Of a stretch of DNA of 64,000 nt, positions 9,633-18,052 are shown one piece after another; within the stretch, counting starts at the first letter, position 1; the number at the start of each line of letters is the position of its first letter. A program made the translations under genes and the position numbers. Origin of the DNA: Frankia sp. QA3 (GTDB taxonomy: Bacteria > Actinomycetota > Actinomycetes > Frankiales > Frankiaceae); NCBI RefSeq assembly GCF_000262465.1, contig NZ_CM001489.1, positions 2,600,597 to 2,664,596 of the forward strand. Direction: 5' to 3'. Under the pieces are notes generated by a model, which was given only the letters and a program-made list of their open reading frames with translations, was not told the origin of the DNA and did no database searches.

Positions 9633-9820
9633 GCGCGAATTCTGTCACGAAGAATCCGACTTAACCTCCCGCAATGGAGTCCAGAACACGACACCGCGCA
9701 TCGCCGTCCTCCTCGGCCCGCTGGCGCGGAACCCATCATGTTGTCGCCGCTCAGCGCGATGTGTTGGAGGGGTGGACGCGTCGGCAAGGCCACGCACTAG
9801 TTACAGATTGTGATGGACCT

Positions 9821-10020
9821 TGCGTACCACAATCCGACTATTTGATCTTGAATCAAGGTCCTGAAATCACCGTCCGACCGGTCTCCGCACGACACCCGGC
9901 CAGGGGCGATGCCCGGCGACCGCCCGGCCGGCGGCGTCAGCGACCGAGTCGAACACACGTTCCGCACACCTGGTAGGTCCGGAGCCTGCGGGCTGTCTGG
10001 TGACCGCGATCGTGGGGTCG
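9821..10020. repeat. Diverged long direct repeat, copy A
   Basis: About 200 bp that match 10684-10895 in the same order. Shared blocks are GTACCACAAT/GCACCACAAT, TTTGATCTTG, a GAAATCAC-GTCCGACCGGTCTCC core, GAGTCGAAC, CGTTCCGC, GGTCCGGA and TGGTGACC-ATCGTGG, separated by substitutions and small indels. No open frame is conserved between the copies, so it is probably non-coding or the ends of an element. Confidence 0.65.
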
Positions 10021-10454
10021 CGCTCAGGCTGAGGCCGCTCGGCGCCGACGTCGGCGACCGCGCCGTCGGTCGCACGTGTCCTGTCCAGGCGCAGATGGCG
10101 AACAGCGTGCGCGCCGAGCTGGGCGTCGCCAGATGGGTCCGGACGGCTGGCCGCCGAGTTGTCCAGAATTACCTGGCGGCTTGAACGGCTGCGGAGGTCC
10201 TCCCGCCGGTCAGGATGGTTGTCGTGCTGCTCGGATCGGGCTTATGACTGACCGGCTGGTGAGGACGGGTCGAAGGTGTTGGTGGCTGAGAAGGGCGTGG
10301 CGGGGGTCGCGGTCACGCGCGAACCAGTGGACTCGATTGCCGTGTCCGCGCAGCATTGCTCGGTTTGTCGCGTTGACGCGGCTGGGACGGCGAATACGCG
10401 CGGGGGTGAAGAGGGCCGGCGGTCGGATGGGAAGCTGGCCGCCGTCGGTCTGGA
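10021..10454. other. No gene recognised between the repeat copies
   Basis: Short frames exist on both strands but none has a recognisable motif or a convincing ribosome-binding site. The stretch lies between the two copies of the long diverged repeat and may be the inside of a decayed element. Confidence 0.4.
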
Positions 10455-10685
10455 TCAGCGTATGACCGGGTCGGTGGGTGGCTGGTCGTCATCAGGCTGG
10501 GGAGGCTGGTAGGGGTAGTAATTGGGCTGGCTGATGCGGCGGCCGATCTCTGCGGCGACATGCTGCTGTCGGTGCGTGTTCTCGGTGACGACCTGGCGCC
10601 AGTTGGTCGAGGTGAGGATTGCGGCGATGTCGACCGCTTCGGGGTAGATGGCGGCGAAGAGTCTGGATAGGCTGAACGTGGTCAA
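10455..10685 (-). CDS. Small hypothetical protein
   Basis: A 76-residue frame from a TTG at 10685. The first 50 residues (SLSRLFAAIYPEAVDIAAILTSTNWRQVV and EIGRRISQPN) have a balanced, helix-like composition; the tail is Pro/Asp/Gln-rich. Repeat copy B lies directly upstream and could carry its promoter. The frame stays open upstream of the TTG into the repeat, so the start is uncertain. No family recognised. Confidence 0.35.
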   Translation of the reverse strand: MTTFSLSRLFAAIYPEAVDIAAILTSTNWRQVVTENTHRQQHVAAEIGRRISQPNYYPYQPPQPDDDQPPTDPVIR

Positions 10686-10895
10686 CGCACCACAATAAGA
10701 ACCCTTTGATCTTGGTTCAGGGACCCGAAATCACTGTCCGACCGGTCTCCACGAGGCTCCTGGTCAGGGACGAGGTCCCGTGAGTCTCCGGTCGACAACA
10801 TCATCCATCGAGTCGAACCCGCGTTCCGCGGGTCTGGTGGGTCCGGACGCCCGCCCTGGCCCGCCTGGTGACCATAATCGTGGCCGGGTCTCACT
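10684..10895. repeat. Diverged long direct repeat, copy B
   Basis: Partner of 9821-10020, same orientation, about 860 bp apart. The most conserved part is the TTTGATCTTG...GAAATCAC-GTCCGACCGGTCTCC segment at about 10704-10751. It lies just upstream (minus-strand sense) of the small hypothetical gene at 10455-10685. Confidence 0.65.
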
Positions 10896-10974
10896 CGCCG
10901 CATGCAGCTGGCCCGGCGAGGCGGGCGGAAAACTACCGGCTCACGTGCGGGCGAGCGGCATGCCAGGACACCCG

Positions 10975-11271
10975 CTACGCCGCTGAACGGGGGATGACTC
11001 GGACGTCGAGGTCGGCGTCGAGAGCCTCGGCGAGCCGTTCCAGCACAGGCAATGTCGGTACGGTGCCACCGGCCTCGAACCACGCCACCGCCGACTGCGT
11101 CATGCCCGCCGCGCGGGCCAGTTCGGCCTGACTCCAGGCGCGCCGCTGGCGCAGCTCCCGCACCGATCTACCCAGCTCAAATGCCAGCCTGGCTGCCTGG
11201 TAGGCCTCGCGCGCGCCCGGCTCGTCCATCCGGCGTTCCCTCAGCCCCGCCCAGCCCGCCCGCTCAGCCAT
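10975..11271 (-). CDS. XRE-family antitoxin-like HTH protein
   Basis: A 98-residue protein with a lambda-repressor-type helix-turn-helix in its C-terminal two thirds (ELRQRRAWSQAELARAAGM, QSAVAWFEAGGTVPTLPVLERLAEAL), ending in DLDVRVIP, as in HigA/MqsA-like antitoxins paired with HigB/Gp49-type toxins. ATG at 11271 overlaps the stop of the toxin remnant (TGA at 11264-11266), the usual coupled toxin-antitoxin order. A second ATG at about 11229 is possible. The partner toxin lacks its N-terminus, so this antitoxin is probably an orphan. It likely binds DNA and autoregulates. Confidence 0.8.
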   Translation of the reverse strand: MAERAGWAGLRERRMDEPGAREAYQAARLAFELGRSVRELRQRRAWSQAELARAAGMTQSAVAWFEAGGTVPTLPVLERLAEALDADLDVRVIPRSAA

Positions 11272-11522
11272 CGCCGTCACCCCCCTCGTCCTCACTCACC
11301 GTGTGCGGCCCTGTCGGGCAGCGTGCCAGCGCGCGCCTCGCCCTGGACACCTCGGCGACCTCCCTCATCCGCGACTTGGCAAACACCGTCAGAAGCACCA
11401 CCCTCCGACCCGGCGCGATCCAGTAGGTCACCCGGATCGCCCGGCCCTCCAGATGAAACCGCAGCTCCCGCAGCTTGCCGTCGAGCTGCCGCGTGTACGG
11501 GGGCCGAACCATCCGACCCGTG
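11264..11522 (-). pseudogene. HigB/Gp49-type toxin, N-terminus lost
   Basis: The minus-strand frame holds RPPYTRQLDGKLRELRF, then GRAIRVTYWIAPGRRVVLLTVFAKSR and EVSRARRALARC. This is the C-terminal two thirds of RelE/HigB-superfamily (phage-derived Gp49-like) toxins, normally translation-dependent mRNA endonucleases. The normal start and first helix (about 25-40 residues) are missing: upstream of about 11522 the frame enters unrelated DNA that is antisense to a lantibiotic-dehydratase fragment. The stop overlaps the antitoxin start. Almost certainly inactive. Confidence 0.75.
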
Positions 11523-11524
11523 CG

Positions 11525-12121
11525 ACTGCCCTCAGCGCGTGGGCCGCGACGCTGGCCAGGACCGGCGCCGCCGGGCAGGTGGCGTTCGATACCTATTTCC
11601 CGGAAGCGGGCCGCTACGGTGCCGACGCGGCTCTCGCGGCCGCCGAGGCCGTTTTCTGCGCCGACACCACCGCCGCGATCATCTCGCTGCGCCAGCCACC
11701 GGCCGGCCTGCATCGCGACACCGTCGTGGCGTTGTCGATGCTCGACATCGCCGCCGCCTTCCTCGGCGGCATGCGCCCGGCCGCCGACTATCTGACCGCA
11801 CGGGTCATCGCCAAACCGCAGACCATCGATCACCGGATCGTCGGCGAGACCACCCGGCTGGCCCGCCACGGCGTACCCCGCGACCTGCCGCACCTACTCG
11901 GCGACCTCGCCGATGCCTGGGCGGCCCGTGCTAAGGCTCTGATTGTCTACCGTGCGGCGTTACCCGGCCAGATGGACACCGTGACGGTCGCGGGGTCCCT
12001 GTTGCACCTCTCCTACAATCGGCACCGCGGGATCAACCGGGACCACGAGGCTGCCTGCCTTCGGCTGGCCCGCGGCGCCGCGCTCGCCTGGCGCACCTCC
12101 CACCAGGCGGCACCCGCATGA
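11525..12121 (+). pseudogene. Lantibiotic dehydratase/thiopeptide-type C-terminal fragment
   Basis: About 198 residues in frame to the stop at 12121: AGQVAFDTYFPEAGRYGADA, AAAEAVFCADTTAAI, VALSMLDIAAAFLGG, and a tail with YNRHRGINRDHEAACLRLAR. This matches the C-terminal 'thiopeptide-type bacteriocin biosynthesis' domain (the elimination/spaB_C part) of LanB-like dehydratases used in RiPP maturation. The large glutamylation domain and any start codon are missing, cut at the junction with the toxin remnant near 11522. No other RiPP genes are nearby. An IS3 element begins 205 bp downstream. Confidence 0.65.
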
Positions 12122-12395
12122 GCGCGCCCGTTCACTACCGGCCGATGATTCCGGCCCGTTCCGTTCCCGGCGGAGAAACCGGCGGACATGGGCGGAGGAC
12201 GGGCCTGCCGGACTCGCAACCGGACCGACGCGCCGCTGTTCGCGCCCCCTGCTCCGATCAACGGTGTCCCCTGCTGCATCCCTCGCGACCAACTCTCCCT
12301 CCGACAAGGACACGTTGATGACCACTTGAGGTGGTCCCCGTTCTTCGGACAGTGATCCCTATGTGGGATAATCGATCCGTGGGCGGAGGAGATCA

Positions 12396-12686
12396 ATGAG
12401 TCAGTCGCGAAGGCGGTTCACGCCCGAGTACAAGGACGAGGCCGTGAAACTCGTCATCGATTCGGGTCGGCCGGTGTCGGCGATCGCGAAGGATCTCGGC
12501 ATCAACGAGGGAACCCTGGGGAGTTGGGTCGCCACCTGGCGCCGCGCCCACCAGCACGAAGAAGAGCCGCTGTCGTTGTCCGAACGCGCACGGTTGAAGG
12601 AGCTGGAGAAGGAGAACCGGGAACTCCGGATGGAGCGCGAGTTCCCCTCGAAAACGGCAGCCTTCTTCGCGCAACGCCATCAGTGA
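12396..12686 (+). CDS. IS3-family transposase OrfA
   Basis: A 96-residue OrfA. The N-terminal HTH of the transposase_8 type is clear (RRFTPEYKDEAVKLVIDSG, ISAIAKDLGINEGTLGSW-like), followed by a leucine-zipper-like coiled coil (LSERARLKELEKENRELRMERE). The ATG at 12396 has GGAGGAG 9-15 bases upstream. Its stop overlaps the GTG of orfB (GTGA at 12683-12686), where IS3 elements usually make the OrfAB fusion by frameshifting. Confidence 0.9.
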   Translation: MSQSRRRFTPEYKDEAVKLVIDSGRPVSAIAKDLGINEGTLGSWVATWRRAHQHEEEPLSLSERARLKELEKENRELRMEREFPSKTAAFFAQRHQ

Positions 12687-13572
12687 CCGACAAGTACGAG
12701 CTGATCGCCGTGGAGAAGGACACCTACCCGATACGCAAAATGTGCCAGCGGCTCGTGGTGTCCACGTCTGGGTTCTACGACTGGTACCGCCGGCCGGTGC
12801 CGCCCAGGACCCGCCGGCGCACCACCCTGGACACCCAGGTACGGGCGTTGTTCACCGCGTCCCGCCAGACCTACGGCGCGCGGCGGATCGCCGCAGCCCT
12901 GACCGCGTCGGGCCAGCCCACCTCGGTCCGCCTCGCCCGGCGGATCATGCGCCGGGCCAGGCTGAAGCCCTGCCAGCCCAGGGCCTACCGGCGCACCACC
13001 ATCCCCGGCCAGGCCCCCGCGCCCGCCGACCTCCTCCGCCGCGACTTCACCGCCACCCGGCCCGACGCCAAGCTCGTCGGGGACATCACCTACATCCGCA
13101 CGGGCGAAGGATGGCTGTATCTCGCCACCGTCATCGACCTGTACTCCAGCAAAGTCATCGGCTGGTCGATGGCGAACCACATGCGCACCGACCTCATCAT
13201 CGACGCGTTCACCATGGCCACCTCCCGCACCGCCCTCACACCCGACGCGATCTTTCATTCCGACCGCGGCGCGCAAACACGTCCGACGCCTACCAGCGCA
13301 TCCTGACACGGCACGGCGTGCGACCTTCCGCCGGCGCCACCGGCGTGTGCTGGGACAATTCCGCCACCGAATCCTTCTTCGGCACCCTGAAAAACGAACT
13401 CTTCCACCGGGAAAACTATCCCACCCGCCGCGCCGCCCGCACCGCGATCACCGAATACATCGAAGTCTTCTACAACCGGCAGCGACTCCACTCCACCCTC
13501 GGCTACCACACCCCGGAACACATCGAGCACCTCTACCTGACGAGGCAAACATCGATACCAGAGGCGGCATAA
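12683..13572 (+). pseudogene. IS3-family transposase OrfB, frameshifted
   Basis: OrfB with an HTH_21 region (YGARRIAAALTASGQPTS) and an rve integrase core: the first Asp in KLVGDITYIRTGEGWLYLA, the second in FHSDRGAQ, the Glu in WDNSATESFFGTLKNE. The frame breaks right after HSDRGAQ near 13274: a T is missing where family members read QYTS. The rest (TSDAYQRILTRHGV to TSIPEAA) continues in the next frame to the stop at 13572. As written the transposase is split between its second and third catalytic residues and would be inactive. Confidence 0.85.
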
Positions 13573-13618
13573 CGCTGATATAGTCCAACTATCGTGTGTC
13601 CGTGGAACGAGCAGCACC

Positions 13619-14475
13619 TCAGTCCTTGGTGCGCCGGCCGTACAGAACGGCGGCGAGCGACGCGCAGATTCCTATGATCGCGAACGACCAGATGAGTGCG
13701 GCGGCGAGCGGGTGCTGCATCGGCCAGGCGTCGAGTCCGCTGGAGGGGTTGGGGTTTCCGAGCAGGTCGCGAGCGGCCGCGGTGACGGCGCTGACCGGAT
13801 TCCAGTTGGCGACGGTCTCCAGCCAACCCGGCATGCCCTGGGTGGGAACCATGGCGTTGGAGACGATGGCGAGCGGAAACAACAGAACCAGACCGAGACT
13901 CTGCGCGCTCTCCGGCCCCTCGGCGACCATGCCGATGCAGGCCGTCATCCATGACAGCGCATAGGTGAACAACAGCGGGATGGCGAGTCCCGCCACCGTC
14001 GATCCCGGCGACGCGTCCGGGCGCCAGCCGATCGCGAGACCCGTGACCAGACCACAGCCAGGCAGACGATGTACGACAGGAGGTCGGTGAACGAGCGTGC
14101 CACCAGGACGGTGGCACGCCACATCGGCAGCGTGCGGAAGCGGTCGATGACGCCGGTGGTCAGGTCCGTACTCAGGCCCACTGCCGTCCCGCTCGTCGCA
14201 GTGGTGAGGTTGAGCGCGAGCAGCCCGGCGAGCGCGAAATCCTGGTAGCTGCCGCCCGGGATCGTCACGCCGCTGCCGAACACGTAGACGAACAGCAGGC
14301 TGAACACGACCGGCTGGATGGTGACGTCCGACAGCTGCAGCGGCTCGCGAGCCACGTGCACAAGGTTACGGTGAGTGAGCGCCGACACTTCGCGACTCAG
14401 GCGCCGAAGGGCGTTGCCGGGGTCGACCGCGCCGAGCGCGCTGGTCGGGACCGCGACGCTTTGGCTGGACGTCAT
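13619..14475 (-). pseudogene. ABC-2 type exporter permease (DrrB-like), frameshifted
   Basis: Membrane subunit of a daunorubicin-type ABC exporter. The ATG at 14475 overlaps the ATPase stop (ATGA). The N-terminal half reads ALTHRNLVHVAREPLQLSD, then VVFSLLFVYVFGSG and other hydrophobic helices to SYIVCLAVVW. The frame then shifts near 14055 and continues as GLVTGLAIGWRPD, PLLFTYALSWMTACIGM, and the conserved MVPTQGMPGWLETVANWNPVS segment to YGRRTKD. One missing base explains the break. The stop TGA (13619-13621) is formed by the end of the neighbouring IS3 element, so the native C-terminus may differ by a few residues. Confidence 0.85.
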
Positions 14476-15422
14476 GCGGAGACCACCGTTCGGTCGGAGT
14501 CGACCGGCGTGCCGGTCAGGGCCTGGAACACGTCGTCCAACGACGGCGGCTGGACGGCGACGTCGTCGACGAGGACTCCGGCCTGGTCCAACGCCCGGAC
14601 GACCGCGGTAGCCAGACCCGCGCCCCCCTCGACGGCGGCCCGCAGCCGCCGACCGTCCTGACTGGCCTCGACCGTCCCCGTCACGAGCGGTCCCAAAGCC
14701 CGCGCTGCCGCGCCGTGTGCGCAGCTGAGTGTCACCTCCAGGCGCGCGCCGCCGGTGGTGCTCTTCAGCTCGCGGGGAGTGCCGGCGGCGATGACGCGGC
14801 CGTGGTCGATGACGACGATCTGGTCCGCCAAGGTGTCGGCCTCGTCGAGGTACTGCGTGGTGAGCAGGACGGTCGTGCCCTCCTGCACGAGCTCGCGCAC
14901 GACGTCCCACATCCGCTGCCGACTCACCGGGTCCAGGCCCGTGGTCGGTTCGTCGAGGAACAGCACGGGCGGACGTGCCACCAGCCCCGCGGCCAGGTCG
15001 AGGCGGCGACGTGTCCCGCCCGAGTACCCCTTCACCGCCCGGTTCGCGACGTGCCCGAGTTCGAAGCGTTCCAGCAGCTCGGCCGCTCTCGCCGCCGCAC
15101 GGGAGCGCGGCAGGCCGCTCAGACTGGCGAGCATCATCAGGTTCTGGCGTGCGGTCAGCGCCTGGTCGACGGTCGCGTCCTGGGCGGTCACCCCGATCCG
15201 GCGCCGGACCTCGCCCGGATCGGCGCGTACGTCCCACCCCGCGACACGGGCCGACCCGCTGTCCGGCCGAGTCAGCGTCGTCAGTACCCGGACGGTCGTC
15301 GACTTGCCGGCGCCGTTGGGGCCCAGCACGCCGAGCACGGTTCCCTGGGCGATGGCCAGCGAGACGCCGGCCAGCGCCTGGGTTTCCCCGTAGCGTTTCG
15401 TCAGGCCCTCGGCCTCGATGAC
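14472..15422 (-). CDS. ABC exporter ATP-binding protein (DrrA-like)
   Basis: Energy-coupling subunit of the adjacent exporter. Walker A GPNGAGKST; Q-loop region GVTAQDATVDQALT; signature YSGGTRRRLDLA; Walker B PPVLFLDEPTTGLD; H-loop TTQYLDEA. A C-terminal extension of about 80 residues ends in the DrrA-type DDVFQALTG motif. The frame clearly begins with VIEAEGLTKRYGETQAL, but no ATG, GTG or TTG exists in frame between there and the methyltransferase stop. A GTG in another frame at 15441 suggests a further one-base error or an unusual start. The coordinates begin at the first clearly homologous codon. Likely exports a hydrophobic metabolite or drug. Confidence 0.85.
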   Translation of the reverse strand, partial: VIEAEGLTKRYGETQALAGVSLAIAQGTVLGVLGPNGAGKSTTVRVLTTLTRPDSGSARVAGWDVRADPGEVRRRIGVTAQDATVDQALTARQNLMMLASLSGLPRSRAAARAAELLERFELGHVANRAVKGYSGGTRRRLDLAAGLVARPPVLFLDEPTTGLDPVSRQRMWDVVRELVQEGTTVLLTTQYLDEADTLADQIVVIDHGRVIAAGTPRELKSTTGGARLEVTLSCAHGAAARALGPLVTGTVEASQDGRRLRAAVEGGAGLATAVVRALDQAGVLVDDVAVQPPSLDDVFQALTGTPVDSDRTVVSA

Positions 15423-15430
15423 CGGCGTAC

Positions 15431-16048
15431 TTACGCGGCACCGCCGTGCCCGGAGGCCGGGCGGCCAGCGCCCGGTGCCGCCTCGGGCTTGCGGGCGTCG
15501 AAACGGATCTGGTGCGGTCCGGCCGCGGTGACGGTCACGGCGGTGAAACCGGCGGCGTGAAGGCGCTCGCCCAACGTCTCGGGTTCGAGCGGCACGAAGA
15601 TGTCGTCGACGTGAGCGCCCCGAACCAGATCGGTGTCCGCCGAGTCGACCCCGACCAGCGGCGCGCCAGGGCGCAGCACCCGGTGCAGCTCGGCGAACAG
15701 CTGGTCCTGGGCCTGAGGGGACGGCATGTGGTGCAGCATCGAGAAGCAGGTCGCGGCGGAGAACCGGCCTGGCGGCAATTCCACCTCCGTCGCGTCACCG
15801 GAGATCACCACCACGTTCGTCCCCATGAGCCGCTCGGCCAGGGCCGCGGCGAGACCGCTGTCGATTTCGACGGCGGTGACCAATGCGCAGCGTTCCCGGA
15901 GCACATCGGTCGTCAGACCCGGGCCAGGGCCGATCTCGAGGACGTCGTCGCCCAGTTCGGCGACCGTCTCGAGCCAGGGCAGCAGGTCGGTTCGCAGTGC
16001 CGCCGCCCATTCGGGGCTCGCCAGGTAGTCCAGATGCCCCTGGTTCAC
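15431..16048 (-). CDS. Class I SAM-dependent methyltransferase
   Basis: About 205 residues. SAM-binding motif I is DVLEIGPGPGLTTDVL; the acidic residue after strand 2 is in VTAVEIDSGLA; motif III is VVISGDATEVELPPGRF, followed by SMLHHMP and LHRVLRPGAPLVGVD. This is a methyltransferase_11/25-type small-molecule methyltransferase; the substrate is unknown. GTG at 16048 (NQGHLDYLASPEW) is preferred over the TTG at 16063 by the usual family start. It sits directly before the exporter ATPase gene and likely shares its transcript, and is divergent to the AraC regulator at 16148. Confidence 0.8.
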   Translation of the reverse strand: MNQGHLDYLASPEWAAALRTDLLPWLETVAELGDDVLEIGPGPGLTTDVLRERCALVTAVEIDSGLAAALAERLMGTNVVVISGDATEVELPPGRFSAATCFSMLHHMPSPQAQDQLFAELHRVLRPGAPLVGVDSADTDLVRGAHVDDIFVPLEPETLGERLHAAGFTAVTVTAAGPHQIRFDARKPEAAPGAGRPASGHGGAA

Positions 16049-16147
16049 AGCGCCACGGCCCAACTGGAATCGGTGTCGCTGGAATCGGCGTCGTCAGATC
16101 CGGTCAGGAACAAAAATGTCATGCCAGTATTGATACTGTTCTCAACT

Positions 16148-16981
16148 ATGACCGTCGCCGCACTATCGGCCGATGATGCGCCTTTCGCGGCCACTGCCAC
16201 GATGATCTCGCCACGCTCCACCACGTCAGTGGCTGCCGGGACGTACCCCTACACCGCCGTCGACCTCACGACCGACTGGCACGTCCACGATCTTCATCAG
16301 ATCGAGTACGCGATCGAAGGCGTGGTCCAGGTCGAGACCTCGACCACCCGTTACGTGCTGCCACCCCAGCGAGCGGTCTGGATCCCAGCGGGTCTGGCCC
16401 ACCGGACGACGATCAAGAAGGTCAGCACGGTCTCGGTGTTCTTCGAGCCCGAAACCGTCACCGAAGCCGGCGAGCGTGCCCGCGTGCTCGCGATCGAACC
16501 CGTCCTGCGGGAGATGATCAGATACGCCGTCCGCTGGCCGATCGACCGTGAGTGCAGCGATCCCGCGGCGGACCTCTTCTTCCGCGCCATGGCGACCCTG
16601 GTGGCAGGCTGGCTGGAGCACGAGGTGCCCTTCCATCTGCCGACCAGCAACGATCCGGTCGTCGCCGCGGCCATGCGCTACACCGACAGCCACCTGCGCA
16701 CGGTCGGCATCGCCGACGTCTGCGCGGCCGCCGCCGTCTCCGAACGGACGCTGCGGCGTCGGTTCGCCACCGAGACCGCCATGACATGGCGGCAGTACCT
16801 GCTCACCAGCCGGCTGCTCCGGGCCATGACGATGCTGGCCGAGACCGAGGGCACCGTGTTGCGCATCGCCACCGACGTCGGTTTCGCGAGCCCCAGCGCG
16901 TTCGCTCGCGCCTTCACCGCTTACACCGGCCAGTCCCCCAGCGACTACCGCCATCACGTACGGGAAGGATCACGCCCCTGA
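16148..16981 (+). CDS. AraC-family transcriptional regulator
   Basis: A 277-residue regulator. The N-terminal cupin-like sensor domain holds TDWHVHDLHQIEYAIEGVVQV, then PPQRAVWIPAGLAHRTTI. The C-terminal AraC double HTH runs from about residue 180: DVCAAAAVSERTLRRRFATE, then GTVLRIATDVGFASPSAFARAF and YTGQSPSDYRHH. The start used is ATG 16148 (MTVAALSADD). It is divergent from the methyltransferase-exporter genes with about 100 bp between the starts, so it probably controls them, a common arrangement for drug-responsive exporters. Confidence 0.85.
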   Translation: MTVAALSADDAPFAATATMISPRSTTSVAAGTYPYTAVDLTTDWHVHDLHQIEYAIEGVVQVETSTTRYVLPPQRAVWIPAGLAHRTTIKKVSTVSVFFEPETVTEAGERARVLAIEPVLREMIRYAVRWPIDRECSDPAADLFFRAMATLVAGWLEHEVPFHLPTSNDPVVAAAMRYTDSHLRTVGIADVCAAAAVSERTLRRRFATETAMTWRQYLLTSRLLRAMTMLAETEGTVLRIATDVGFASPSAFARAFTAYTGQSPSDYRHHVREGSRP

Positions 16982-17284
16982 CAATCGGAGACCGGCTGCT
17001 GTCCGCGCAAGCAGCTGCGCGACCTTCGGCACGGGTCGGCGTCGATCCTGCTCGGCAAGGGAGTCGACGTCACGATCTCGTCGAAGAGGCCTGGTCGCTC
17101 TTCGACATCGGTGCCGGGGAGCCTGTACGCGCATCTGCTGCGCTCGACGGGCACGGGGCGGCCAGGACGGTGTCGGCGGCCATCCCCCGAGCAAGCCGTT
17201 CTGGGGACCAACCGGGTACCACCACTCAGGGACCTTTCCCGACGGGATCACCGTCATCTGTTTCCGCTGGTAAGAGCGTGTCTC
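16982..17284. other. No gene recognised
   Basis: Open frames here have no recognisable motif. The minus-strand frame of the integrase remnant continues through this stretch but loses all similarity to integrases, so it looks like read-through. Confidence 0.4.
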
Positions 17285-17575
17285 AGGTGGGGTGTGCGAG
17301 GCGTCGAGCAGCAGCGTGATGGCGGTGGCCCGCGTCGAGCGCGGGGAGAGTCGGGTCTGGGGCAGGCCCGCGTGGCGGGCGAGTTGGCGAACCTTGCGCC
17401 ACACCGCCGGCCGGTCCAGGCGCCGCCCGGTTGACGTGGCAAACAGCGGCCCGTCGACTCGGCCGTCGAGGTAGACATCGATGGCGTGCCCGGTAGCGGG
17501 GGCGAGCACGACGACCGCCGCCTTCACGCCTTTGCCGACGCCGACCATACGATGTCCGGGTGACGGGGGACGTAC
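17285..17575 (-). pseudogene. Tyrosine recombinase/integrase C-terminal remnant
   Basis: The minus-strand frame reads GKGVKAAVVVLAPATGHAIDVYLDG, then GPLFATSTGRRLDRPAVWRKVRQLARHAGLPQ, then SPRSTRATAITLLLDA. This is the catalytic half of phage-type tyrosine recombinases. The second catalytic box, normally HxxRHT, is degraded to RSTRATA, and the C-terminal Tyr segment and N-terminal half are absent. Remnant of an integrated element that may have brought the surrounding small genes. Confidence 0.65.
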
Positions 17576-17856
17576 GGCAGGGGCTGGAGCCTTGGGACGT
17601 TGAGGACGGGGTGCCGGGTCCACGGGCGCGGCGGTATTGCGATGTGCCCGGGCCAGATGAAGTGGTGCCGCGCCGGCTCGCCGACCTTGGGATCCTGGCG
17701 TATACGGCCGAGGCCACCGAGGAGTTCATCGCTTGTTTCATCCCGACCGTGCTGTATCCGGGAGACGAGGAGTACGACGCATACTCCCGGCGACTGCCGG
17801 CCGTGGTGGTCGCCGAGGCTCTGCCCGAGCGGCGATGGTGGCGAAGGAGAACGTGA
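17560..17856 (+). CDS. Hypothetical protein
   Basis: A 98-residue protein from a GTG at 17560. Acidic, with a helix-like second half (LADLGILAYTAEATEEFIACFIPTVLYPGDEEYDAYSRRL). No family recognised. Its stop overlaps the next start (TGATG at 17854-17858), so it is translationally coupled to the small gene at 17856. Its 5' end is antisense to the integrase remnant, so a later start is possible. Confidence 0.45.
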   Translation: MTGDVRQGLEPWDVEDGVPGPRARRYCDVPGPDEVVPRRLADLGILAYTAEATEEFIACFIPTVLYPGDEEYDAYSRRLPAVVVAEALPERRWWRRRT

Positions 17857-18020
17857 TGCACCGGAACGATGATCAGGGGTCGGATGACGAGTTGCCGGAC
17901 AGGTTCGAGCGGTTCGTCGGTGGCCCGGGTGAAAGCATCGCGTACGGCCCGGACGGCAAGCCGTGGAAGCCCGGCGACCCGATCCCTCCTCCGAAGAACG
18001 AGCCGACGCCGGACGAGTGA
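17856..18020 (+). CDS. Small acidic hypothetical protein
   Basis: A 54-residue protein: MHRNDDQGSDDELPDRFER, then SIAYGPDGKPWKPGDPIPPPKN. The ATG at 17856 overlaps the previous stop and has AAGGAG at a good distance upstream (17844-17849). Hydrophilic, with no membrane segment. The YGPDGKPWKPGDPIPPP tail looks like a conserved motif of a small accessory family, but I do not recognise a named one. Confidence 0.5.
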   Translation: MHRNDDQGSDDELPDRFERFVGGPGESIAYGPDGKPWKPGDPIPPPKNEPTPDE

Positions 18021-18052
18021 CGCGGTCTGGGTTGTGAAGGCTGGCCGGGCCG

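Larger units (their letters stand above)
12327..13621 (+). mobile_element. IS3-family insertion sequence, complete with inverted repeats
   Basis: Ends are defined by imperfect terminal inverted repeats of about 25 bp. The left end starts TGAGGTGGTCCCCGTTC at 12327 and the right end, read inward, starts TGAGGTGCTGCTCGTTC at 13621; both continue to CGGACA. The element is 1295 bp with orfA and overlapping orfB. No target duplication is visible (ACT left, GTC right), which suggests an adjacent rearrangement. The right end abuts the ABC permease gene, whose stop codon is formed by the IS terminus. Confidence 0.85.

Noticed and set aside
12320-12330. Target-site duplication flanking the IS3 element
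   Set aside because: The three to four bases outside each end differ (ACT and GTC), so no duplication can be claimed.
14472-15338. Starting the ABC ATPase at the internal GTG before LGVLGPNGAGKST
   Set aside because: This would remove the first strand and the A-loop aromatic residue; homologous codons continue upstream to VIEAEGLTKRYG.
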